DNA of 64,000 nucleotides. Origin: Turneriella sp942492915. Its GTDB lineage: Bacteria; Spirochaetota; Leptospiria; Turneriellales; Turneriellaceae. Where the stretch lies: contig OW818662.1 of assembly GCA_942492915.1 (NCBI GenBank), positions 2,170,001 to 2,234,000 on the forward strand, given 5' to 3'. Below, piece by piece: positions 17,055 to 26,700 of the stretch. Within the stretch, counting starts at the first letter, position 1. Each line of letters begins with the position of its first letter. A model generated the notes under the pieces. That model saw nothing but the letters and a program-made list of their open reading frames with translations, searched no databases and was not told the DNA's origin. Both the position numbers and the translations under genes were made by a program.

Positions 17055-18074
17055 ATGTCGGCCCCGTTGAAAATCTTGTGTCTGTCGATTCTGGCCCTGC
17101 CGCTCGCAACTGCTCATGGCATTGAGGCGCCTCAGCCTTTAAAGAGCCAGAAGATCGAGATCAAGGGTGCAAGCGATAAACCGGCAAAACGCCTGGTGTT
17201 TCTCGATTTCTATAACGAGGCCAAAGACACGAATTATCAGTTTCTTGCAGCTTCGATCAGCGATGCAGCGCACCTTTCAATTCGTAGCCGCTATCGGTAT
17301 GTGAAAATTGACGCGCAACTTTGGCGCGATTACGCGAAGCGCAATGGGTGGCAGGCAGCCGATTTTTATGACGCCGTGAAAATTCGGCGCATGGCGCTTG
17401 ATTTGGGCGCTGACGGAGTCATCTACGGCCGTTTCGTCGCGTCTGCACAGGTTTTGCAAATCGACGGCGCGATTTTGTCTGCGGTTGACGGTGAAATTCT
17501 GGGCACTGCTCAAGCATCGGCAAAACCCGATTCAACGATGTTCCAATCGATCAAGGTGCTGGCAGAATCTCTGGCGGGCAAGATTCAAGACCTATTTTTA
17601 CCCTCTGACAGTGGTGCCCTCTATCGCGCGAGCCTCTTGCCGGGTTGGGGACACTTCTACAAAGAACGCCCCGCATGGGGTTATTTCTGGTCGGTTTCAA
17701 CCGGCACTGCCGCAGCCTTCACGCTCACGGCAACGACCGTGTTTTTGGTCTACCGGCAGCAATATACCAGTGCCTCGCCCGAGCTCTATCGCAATAACTC
17801 GGGGCAGGTCGGCTATTTTGACGAAACCGCAGCGCAGGCTGAATTCGATCGCTTAGAGAATTCTGCGAACTCGTGGGGCAAACTTGCGCTCGGGGGTCTC
17901 ATTGTCACGCTGACGCTTTACGCGGCAAATCTGCTGCACGCGTATTTAATACCTGCCAACTTGGGTAATCTGGTGCCAACGGAAAGCCAGACAGCATTCA
18001 GATTTTCTATACAGCCTTCGGGCCTGGGCGAAATCGGCAGCAGCACGAGAATTTCGTATGAGATTCATTTCTAA
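17055..18074 (+). CDS. Envelope protein with DUF5683-like C-terminal membrane domain
   Basis: A 339-residue protein from ATG at 17055: signal peptide MSAPLKILCLSILALPLATA. The periplasmic part (about residues 30-185) contains LVFLDFYNEAKDTNYQFLAA and DLGADGVIYGRFV, like the amino-terminal domain of outer-membrane lipoproteins that sum a secretin or assembly partner (GNA1162/CsgG-like alpha/beta), a tentative resemblance. The C-terminal part, ASLLPGWGHFYKERPAWGY with two following helices, fits DUF5683. The last 17 bases overlap the next lipoprotein gene, indicating a coupled pair. Confidence 0.7.
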   Translation: MSAPLKILCLSILALPLATAHGIEAPQPLKSQKIEIKGASDKPAKRLVFLDFYNEAKDTNYQFLAASISDAAHLSIRSRYRYVKIDAQLWRDYAKRNGWQAADFYDAVKIRRMALDLGADGVIYGRFVASAQVLQIDGAILSAVDGEILGTAQASAKPDSTMFQSIKVLAESLAGKIQDLFLPSDSGALYRASLLPGWGHFYKERPAWGYFWSVSTGTAAAFTLTATTVFLVYRQQYTSASPELYRNNSGQVGYFDETAAQAEFDRLENSANSWGKLALGGLIVTLTLYAANLLHAYLIPANLGNLVPTESQTAFRFSIQPSGLGEIGSSTRISYEIHF

Positions 18075-19191
18075 CAAGAAAATACTCTGGCTTCTCGCCC
18101 CTTTATTTCTTGCGGCTTGCGACGCATACAAAGCACGGCGCGAACTGAATTGTTTGAACCCTAAATCCACTTGTTTTTCAAGAGACAGCGAAGCCCCGAA
18201 TATTGTCTCAACGACACCTGCCTCGCAGCCTTCTCAGGCAACTCCGCCGGCGGTTGCGACCCTCAACACAATTATTCTCAATTTTTCAGAGCCGATGAAA
18301 AACGCCGATGCGCTTGAAGGCTATTCGAACCCGACGGGTGGCGGCAACAGCCTGCAGATTATTTCGGTCTCGAAAATTAATGCCCAGACATACCAACTGA
18401 ATCTCACCGGTGCGGTCGGCAGCGGTTCGGTGGCATTCGACCTGCAGCACCTGACCGATCTTGCGGGCAACCGGCTTGCGCCCGCGACGATCACCTTGCT
18501 CACGAGTTCAATCGCCGCAGTGCCCGATTTTGTCTCGGGTAACGGTGGTTATGCCGAGACCAACATCACCTGGACCAACACCACACCCGACGCGATGAAC
18601 TATCTGGTAAAAAAAAATGGCAGCAACTGCGCGACGGCGAGCGCAGTCACGGGTGCGAATGTTTCTGGAACGGTGCTCTCAAACGGCCAGGTCACCACAA
18701 ACCTCGCGTTTACGCAGATTACCACCGGCGCTACAGACACCGTTCGCGTATGCCTGACGCCTGTTGCGACAGGCAGCGCAACAGAATTTACGGTCAGCGT
18801 CACGCGAGACGACAGCATACCCACCCTGAACACCCTGGCACTCACACGCTGCCAGCTGCCCTACCTAATTACGCTCACCTGCAGCGATAATGCAGACCGT
18901 ATTATTTACACAATCGACGGTTCAGTACCCTCATTTACGATCGTCACTTCAGGCGCATCGATTGGCGCTTCGGCGAGCGCCAATGCATTTGCGTACCCGG
19001 TCGGCGGCTACTCGCTCACGACCCGCGGTCTTGTGACGTTTCGTTACTTGTGCATCGACAAGGCCGGGCATCTGAGCGCGGGTGGCGTGCAGTCGGCTGC
19101 CTGTCAGTCAAAGGGTGTCTGGGGCTCGCACTCAAACGGCACCTCATGGTTTGGAGACAGCCCCGCGCAGCCTTATGATGTGTGGGACTAG
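18058..19191 (+). CDS. Ig-like (Big_5) surface lipoprotein
   Basis: A 377-residue lipoprotein: signal peptide ending LAPLFLAAC with lipidated Cys near residue 21. Residues about 45-150 form a Big_5-type Ig domain (PPAVATLNTIILNFSEPM, LQHLTDLAGNRLAPATITL). A later part has IIYTIDGSVPS, characteristic of chitobiase C-terminal-like (CHB_HEX_C) beta modules. Probably anchored in the outer membrane or exposed. It overlaps the previous gene by 17 nt in a different frame. Ends HSNGTSWFGDSPAQPYDVWD with Trp/Asp-rich tail. Confidence 0.78.
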   Translation: MRFISNKKILWLLAPLFLAACDAYKARRELNCLNPKSTCFSRDSEAPNIVSTTPASQPSQATPPAVATLNTIILNFSEPMKNADALEGYSNPTGGGNSLQIISVSKINAQTYQLNLTGAVGSGSVAFDLQHLTDLAGNRLAPATITLLTSSIAAVPDFVSGNGGYAETNITWTNTTPDAMNYLVKKNGSNCATASAVTGANVSGTVLSNGQVTTNLAFTQITTGATDTVRVCLTPVATGSATEFTVSVTRDDSIPTLNTLALTRCQLPYLITLTCSDNADRIIYTIDGSVPSFTIVTSGASIGASASANAFAYPVGGYSLTTRGLVTFRYLCIDKAGHLSAGGVQSAACQSKGVWGSHSNGTSWFGDSPAQPYDVWD

Positions 19192-19222
19192 CCCGCCCCA
19201 CTATGTAACCGACTCAGAAAAC

Positions 19223-19909
19223 CTAGAACCGAAAACCGAGCCCCAACGTTGCACCAACGTTGAATGGAACCAGTGAAATTTTTTCAGTCTTGTACTGTAC
19301 GTTTGAGGCCGTGTAGTAAGGCCAATTACCTTCAACCGCCGGAGTGATGCCGTAATCGATTTTACCTGCCACCTCGAGAAAGAGATTCTGCGAAACCGGC
19401 ACATTCAGCCCCATCATCACATAGATTGCCACATAGCTCTTCTGGTCGATACCAATGAGGCTACCAGAGGCAGAAGACGACGAAGTCGCGATCGTCAGCG
19501 GCACATCTTTTGTCTTAATTGCGCCCAGAATACCGAACTCCACGAAGACGATGCTGGGTTGCAGCCGGTAGCCACCGCGTATATCCATGAACTGCATCGG
19601 GTAGAGCCCTGAAGCAGTGCTGTCTTTGAAGGCCAGATCACGCTGGGCCGTGGCGACGCGCAGCACCAAGGCATTCTCGTCGTTCCAGTAGTAGGCGAGG
19701 CTTGCGCCGAATTCGCTGGCGCTGCGATAGTCTTGCTGTGTGCCCGGCAAGAAGGTACTGAAACTCGCATTCGGGTTGCTGAGCCCATAGCCGCCTACAA
19801 GGCCCAGATGCACGCCTGTATACTTGTTAACCGGCGCAGGGGTCGCCGGCTCAGCAGCAGCCAGGCTGCCTGCCATGATGAAAGTGAGGATTGTTATTTT
19901 CTTTAGCAT
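19223..19909 (-). CDS. Predicted outer-membrane beta-barrel protein
   Basis: From ATG at 19909 a 228-residue protein: MLKKITILTFIMAGSLAAAE is a signal peptide, then strand-like segments (GVHLGLVGGYGLSN, ASLAYYWNDENALVLRVA, IRGGYRLQPSIVFVEFGILG, LEVAGKIDYGITPAVEG) and a C-terminal FNVGATLGLGFRF ending in Phe. The upstream open frame to 20101 is REP-like palindrome translated as Pro/Arg-rich junk, so it is rejected. OmpA-like or OprD-like small porin family possible; no peptidoglycan-binding domain. Confidence 0.75.
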   Translation of the reverse strand: MLKKITILTFIMAGSLAAAEPATPAPVNKYTGVHLGLVGGYGLSNPNASFSTFLPGTQQDYRSASEFGASLAYYWNDENALVLRVATAQRDLAFKDSTASGLYPMQFMDIRGGYRLQPSIVFVEFGILGAIKTKDVPLTIATSSSSASGSLIGIDQKSYVAIYVMMGLNVPVSQNLFLEVAGKIDYGITPAVEGNWPYYTASNVQYKTEKISLVPFNVGATLGLGFRF

Positions 19910-20012
19910 ATGTAATATAAACGGGGGAATTTGTAATTTGTATGCAAAAAAATGCAGACTTGCAGCGACGGTTGCGCGCGGATTCGCGTGCTTAAGCCGA
20001 CTAGCGAAGGTT

Positions 20013-20093
20013 AACTCACCCCCTAGCCCCCTTCTCTTTTCATGACCCGCTTCGGGTCTCCGTCTTCGGTGAGAAGGGGCCGGGGGATGAGTT
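20013..20093. repeat. REP-like palindromic element, copy 1
   Basis: An imperfect palindrome: outer arm starting ACTCACCCCCTAGCCCCC (20013-20036) against GAGAAGGGGCCGGGGGATGAG (right arm 20071-20093), with a small inner hairpin GACCC/GGGTC. It has the core GGGTCTCCGTCTTCGG. A copy of the same subfamily and orientation lies at 27936-28008 on the far side of the SpvB module, and a related element lies inside the SpvB gene. Non-coding, between the barrel gene and the lipoprotein gene. Confidence 0.8.
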
Positions 20094-20163
20094 TTCGTCA
20101 ATCAAACGATCAGCACCAACTGCGCCATGTTTGCCACCGCAATCGTGTGCCATTGGCGCGCCG

Positions 20164-20718
20164 TCAATTCTGGTGCGCTGCCGCTGCCTGCGCGCGCGGC
20201 AATTCGTTGTAAAAGAAATCGTCTGTGATGGCTTTTAACGCTGCTTTCTTTCGGGCATGCTGTGTGAAGAGGGCAGGAAAAAACGGAAACCAATAATACG
20301 TCGCATTGCCATATCGGTAATCTTTGACAATCTTCTTCTGCCCAATTTTCATGCGTATCTTTATGGCAACTTTGTCCTGATAACTTTCGTACAATGGTAG
20401 GAGAAAAAGGGTGAAAAATGCTATCGTAGGCACGAATGTTCTACCTTCTTTGGGGGCAATATCGCGCAACTCGATCGAACAAGCAGATGCGAGGCTTTCC
20501 TTTTCCGCCAGTCGCAGCTTCACAAAACCATAAAGCTTTATCAAATCAACAAAAGTCTGGTCAAAATCTGGCCACTCGCGACTCAGGGGTATGTAGTCGC
20601 AGTCGATCGGTTGCATAACAAGATTGGCTTTTGAGATGGTTGCTACGTTTCGAGCCTGAAACTCGGTGCACTGTAGGCAGAGTAAACTACCTAGAGCGAG
20701 CCAGCAGACCCGGTTCAA
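20164..20718 (-). CDS. Putative lipoprotein abutting the SpvB/Rhs gene
   Basis: Not recognised. From a TTG at 20718, which directly follows the TAG of the SpvB gene, a 184-residue protein begins MNRVCWLALGSLLCLQCTEF, a signal peptide with a loose lipobox (LLCLQC). A hydrophobic segment (PTIAFFTLFLLPLYE) lies near residues 97-112 and a basic stretch KIRMKIGQKKIVKDYRYG follows. The zero-base spacing implies translation coupled to the toxin-like gene. By analogy with polymorphic toxin loci it could be an immunity or accessory protein, which is inference only. Confidence 0.6.
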   Translation of the reverse strand: MNRVCWLALGSLLCLQCTEFQARNVATISKANLVMQPIDCDYIPLSREWPDFDQTFVDLIKLYGFVKLRLAEKESLASACSIELRDIAPKEGRTFVPTIAFFTLFLLPLYESYQDKVAIKIRMKIGQKKIVKDYRYGNATYYWFPFFPALFTQHARKKAALKAITDDFFYNELPRAQAAAAHQN

Positions 20719-23700
20719 CTAAAAACCTCGCATGAAACTTCTGTATCCATTGTTTACGCGATAAGACATATGGGCCAACGGCTGTGCGATGGCGTAAGAT
20801 GCTGGCATGGTCGCAACAAATTCAACTCGCCCGGGCCAGCCTCTATCAAGCGCAGCGCGACTGACCACGAGATTGTCATGCATCACGCTCGTAGGCTTCC
20901 CCCCGGCCATCTGGCCCAAAATACCGAGGGCGCCCCGTTCGCCAAAGAGTGCGCCATACCAAGTTGAATTATCCCAATCCGGCCCAAAAGTAAGGCTATC
21001 GCCAGCTTGACCATACGAAATAGTTTGTTCTCTGTGTTCATTAGCGGTGTTAGTACCGCCGGTCATGTACTTCTTGCCGGTACGCCAATCACCAATCCCC
21101 ATCGCACCATAATCCAAAGCGGAATACCCGCTAAATGTGCTGTTGCAGCCCGCAGCCGTACAAACAGCACCTGCACTCACGCCAAGGGCAGCATTGCCGT
21201 CTCTGGCGCCGAAACTGCCGAATAAGCCCACGTTGCCATTCGTACCGGCTATAATGTTGAGACCAATCGAACCATAGGCGCCGACACCTATTCCCAGTCC
21301 GACGGTGGAGCTGAGGCCAGCGAAAAGACCGCGTTCGCGATACATGATTCCCATAGTCAGATTTACACCGGCACCATTGGGCGCACTACCCCAGCCAGCA
21401 CCAAAGCCAAAACCTTCATCATAGGTGTAACTGAAATTTGCATAGCACCCGATGCACCCCGCCATGTTCATCGCGCCAGTTGTGCCCTTGCCGACTTCGC
21501 CCAATAAGACATTTCCGATACCACCAGCCTTGTATGCTTGGTATTGATCAAGCCCCGGTACGAGACCGCTACCTATACCCGCCAGAACATTAAAGGCTTT
21601 GTCACCAATTTTTTCTTTTATCGGGTTGCCAACATTCTCATCCCACCAGTCTCCGATATCATCGAAAATATTATGACCACTTGGGTCAGTAAACCTGACT
21701 GGGTTCCCTGCACCGTACATGTGCCTATTGAGGCCAAAATTACCTGCCCCAGGATCTACGATCGTATCCGGCGTCGTAAACACCCCTAACTGCGGGTCAA
21801 AGTAGCGCGCGTTGTAATAGTAGAGCCCTGTTTCAGGGTCATACTCCTGTCCTGTGTATTTGACTGCGGTGACTAAGATATCCGCATCGGCGATATGATG
21901 CTCGATTAGACCTGAGACCGGGTTGAACTTGCCCGATTTTTCGAGGTCGATCTGGCCGTATTCGTCGTATGTGATGCGAAAGATCTCATTGCCTGCGGTA
22001 TCAGTAACGAGCGCGCCCGACCCGAGGTGGTTGTGGCTGTAATAGGCCGTGCCAGTGGGCAGGCCGGTGTAAAGGTCGAGCAGCGCGGCGTCGACCTGAC
22101 CGGGCGTGATGCCTGAGGGCAGCTGCGTGCCGCAGTTCACGGTAACGAATGCGAACAGCATTGTCATGGCAGTCGCGCGCTTCAGCCATCCATGGCTGCC
22201 CGCGACCAACGCCATCCGCCGCGTACTGGTCGCGCGGTGCCAAAGGGAGAATGCCGCCTCACCCGGTCGCCGAAGCGACCACCCTCTCCTAAAGGAGAGG
22301 GTTTTTGACCGCCCCTCTCCTTTAGGAGAGGGGTTGGGGGTGAGGCAGAGGTACAATAGAACCGCAAACGCCAGCAACACCAGCGCAATAATTCTTGCTT
22401 GCCCATGATTCAAATCATGGGCGAGCGATTTGACAAATGCGTAAGCGCCATAAAAGTTGTAATAGACCTTCGCCGCGACACCGCTCGCACTCGTTGAAGA
22501 ATAGCTGTCGGCGAGCGCGAGCATCGAACCTGAAGTTGCGCTGAGCGCCGCAGTGTAGGTCGAGCCCGTGATCGACGCGAGTTTCTTGTTATCGACCCCA
22601 TAGACATAGCGTGTGTTCTGCGATGAATCGTAGGTGCCGTTCGGTGTTGCGGGTGCGACACCGACATATTTTTCGCGCAGCTCGATGCCATCACCGAGGT
22701 ACCAGGTTTTGATCGTCGTGCCGAAGCGCGTGTGCTTCTTGAGAAAGCGCTGGCCGGTGTTGTCGTACAAAAATTGCGAATCGCCTACCGTATTGGCTGG
22801 GTTCTGCGGGTCGACTTCGACGGCGCGGCTCAGCATGTTGTTGCTGTCGTAGCTGAAAGTGAAGGCGCCTTTGGTGAGCAGGTTGCCGTTCGCCGACCAG
22901 GTATAGGTTGCATTGGGCTGCCACACCAGCGTCGACGGGTTAAAGATTTCGTCGCTTACGGGGTATGTTTTGCCGGCGGCGTATGTGAGGCGACGGTTGC
23001 CCTTGCGTTCGAGATTGCCTTTGCTGGCGCTGGTCGTTTGGTTATCGAACGCATAGGTGCGAACCGTAGAGACGCCGACGGCGTCAGGGTCCCATGTGGC
23101 CTGAGTGAGGCGGTTCAGCGAATCGTATTGATACGCCGTAGTCAGCGTGGGTATCACCGCATCGTCGATGCGCTCGATATTCATCATGAGATTGCAGGTA
23201 TAGGCGAGCGACATGAGCGGGTCATTGCCCGGCTTGCCGATCGTTACCGTGTTCATGAGCCCTGTCGCGCTGTTGTAGACATAGTCGTGTTCTACACCGT
23301 TGCCATAGGTGACCTTGCCGACATGCGGTGCGACGTCGTATGTATAGTTGCTGTAGGTTGCATACGTGGTGCCGTCATGCACGATTGAAGCCACGTTTTT
23401 GGTCGAGCCCGGCAGGTAGTTGATCGTGGTGACCTTGCCGTCGGGGTAGGTCATGGTCTTGATTCGACCGAGTTCGTCTTTTGCCGAGCCAAATGTCTGT
23501 AAACACGGCATCGCGTTCGCATCTGCGCACAAAGTCTCGCTTGCGTGAGAAATCCGACGCGTTGTCTGTGTGGTTTCACCGCGGTTGTTATAGCTGTAAC
23601 GGTCTTGCAGCGTATAACCTTCGGTCGTGAAGGCGAGCGTCGTGAGCCGGCCTTTGCCGAAGGTCACGGCGGTTTCATCGTAAGTGTAGACTGTCGTTTC

Positions 23701-26700
23701 ACGGTCGTTCACCGGCGTCGCGGCAAAACCATTCGTCTTTTTCGAAGTGCGACCGAAAGCCGCGGCGTATTCGAGCTCGGCGATAATCGCATCGGTGGCG
23801 CCGGGCCGGGTCTCGCGGTGCAGCTTCATGAAATCTGCCTGCCCCGGGGTCAGATAATATTCATAGCTGGTGGTGCCGGCAACCGGGTCGGTAATGCTCT
23901 GCTGCAGAGGCGAGCGCCCGACATAGCCCACGAGCGTCACACCCTGCGGCGCGACGACTGAAATGAGGCGACCAAGGCTGTCGTAAACGTACGCGACGTC
24001 GGTCATTTGCGTGCCATCTTTCGCCTCGGTGACGAGATTGGTCTTGCCGTTAACATCTGTACAGGTACGCTTTTTTACTCCCGCAAAGTCGGTGGTGACG
24101 GTGCACTGAACCGACCCTGCAGGCATCGGGCCGACGCCCGCGTTGCGGTACGCAACAGAGGTCGTGCGGTTATCGTGGGTGCGCGTCGCAACAGCCCGGC
24201 CGCGCTGGTCGAACGAATTTTCTGACCAGTCACCGGGAAAGGCGAGTACGGCAAAGCTGCCCGCAAAATCAAAAGAGGTGGATTTCGCAAGCGAGGCATA
24301 TTCTTTTCTGCCTGAGCCATTTTGCACATAACGACGTTCTGAGGCCATCTGCACTTCAATGCCCGCATTCACATCGGGAAACTCTTCGCGGTAAACACGA
24401 CCCAGGGCATCGACAAACTTCTTGCGGCATGCGGCCGTGGTGAACGTCGCGCCATAGTAAGTGCACTCTTGCGTCCAGATGGGTGCGGTGCCGAGCGGCG
24501 AGTGCGCAAATGCGGCCTTCGCGAGAATCGTTGCACCGTTCTGCGTCTGCTGCCCGGTCACAAACCCCGAGGCGTTCATGGTATATAGCGTTACGTTGCC
24601 GTCGTCGTGGTTAGTTTCGAGAGTCTTTTTACCGAAACGGTAATCGTATTCAAAAGAGACAACCGAGCTTGAGCCACCATGCGACTTCGTGACGCTGACC
24701 GGGTATTGCCTGTAGTCGCTGTCATAGGCGATTGTCGTCGTGATGCCCTGCGCATCGACCTTCTGCGTCACGTTGCCGAGCGCGTCATAGCTGAAAGTTT
24801 CAGGTACCCAGACACCGGTCGCAGCACCGGTCGAAAGATAACTTTCTTTTTTTGTCAAAAGTTTGCGGCTGCCGATGACGCCGGTCGTTGCCTGGCCGTC
24901 AAAGTAGACGTTCGACTCGGCGACGAAATTCGCATCGTTCGCCGAACAGGCTGCCGAGGTTAGACAGGTCTTCTCATTATAGACAAGCCCAATGGTTCTC
25001 GCCTGCCCCGGCCCAGAGGCGGGTTCGTTGATATATTGCAGATGCCGGTAGCTTGATTTGCCGATACCATTTCCACCGCCAGAAGAAATAACATTTGTCG
25101 CGTTGCCATAACTATCGTACGCAATCGCCCCTTCAGACTTGCCGAAAATGGCTATGCCGTTTTCAAATGCAAGTTCGGTGGTCAGGGAAGGCTCATTCGC
25201 GCCTACCTGCTCGGCCAACTTCGCGCGCAACTGTTGTGGCTGTTGCGGCACCGCATCGGGGTTGCCATCAACCCAGCTACCCTTATACGTGTTGCAGCCC
25301 GTCTCGTCGCAATAATACTGCGCTAGCGCCGCATGTGTAGTTTCAGAGACCTTGCTGCCATCTGCCAGATAGCTCGCGCTCTTTGCGAGACGCCCATGAA
25401 ACGGCTTGTCTTGCCGGTAGGTATCAATCGTATAGCTACCGGTATTCGCATCACGCGTCTTGATCTTCTCAAAACCCAGACTCGCGCGCTCGGCGACAGT
25501 ACCATTCGTCATGCGGCCGTTGTAATAACTGTATTCGGTCGTGAAGCTGTCGGGCTGCCCATTGCCGTCTAGGTCCATATTGCTGGTGGTCGTCACTTGA
25601 GTGACGAGGTACCGGAGGGAGGGGTTGGGCTGGGCGCTTGCTCCGACCAGCGCACCATCCGGTTGATTACAGCTTGCGGGAACAGGACAAATCGCATTGG
25701 TCAGTTGGACAGCAGATGAATACGCTATATCTTGGAAACTGCCTCCGGGATGCGTAATTCGGGAAATCAAGTTTGGCGTCGCCGTTGTTGATATATTTGA
25801 GTATAGATTGCCAGATGAATCCCAGCGTACCAAATCTGCTTGCCCATCGCCATTGATATCGGCAAATGCTGACAGCTGATGACTACCATTTACGAAACCA
25901 TCAAACATTAAATTTCGGTTGCCTTGTGCTTGGTTAGGCCCAAAGCCATTGTGTGTTCCAGGATTCCAGTATGCATTTCCAGATGAATCCCAGCGGATTA
26001 GGTCTATTTTTCCGTCATGATTCAAATCCAGAAATGCGGATTTCTGATACGAGCCGTTAACAAGTCCAGTGAGCATCAAATTCACATTGCTCTGCGTTTG
26101 AGTGGCTGCAAACCCTCCGCCTGTGCCATAGTTCCAATGGACATTACCGGATGAATCCCAGCGGATTAAATCAATTTGCCCATCTGCATTCAGATCCGTG
26201 AAAGCTGAGAGTTGATAAGATCCGTTTTGGTAACCATTTAGCATGATATTCAAATTGTTTTGTGATTGATTCGGCCCGAACCCTGTCCCTGTGCCAGAGT
26301 TCCAGTATACATTGCCCATCGAGTCCCATCGGATCAAATCGATTTTTCCATCGCCGTCTAAATCTATAAAAGCTGAGAGTTGCTCTGCACCTGAAAAAGT
26401 GCCGTTGTACATGAGGTTTAGGTTTGAGGCAGACTGATTTGCACCGAAACCGTTGCCGGTCCAAAGATTCCAATATACGTTTCCTGATGAGTCCCACCTA
26501 GCCAGATCCAGTTTCCCGTCACCATTGAAATCGACGAGAGCCGAAAGTTGATGACTTCCGTTGACAACGCCGCTTAACATGGTGTTCAAATTCGTTTGAG
26601 ACTGACTGGATTCGAAGCCATTTCCGTTTCCAAGATTCCAGTACGCGTTTCCCGAAGAATCCCAGCGAACCAAGTCGGGCTTCCCATCACCGTTTAGGTC

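Noticed and set aside
19910..20101. N-terminal extension of the barrel protein at 19223-19909
   Set aside because: It translates a REP-like palindrome and an AT-rich spacer; the signal peptide starts at 19909.
22732..23388. 218-residue plus-strand open frame inside the SpvB gene
   Set aside because: Antisense shadow of YD-repeat coding sequence.
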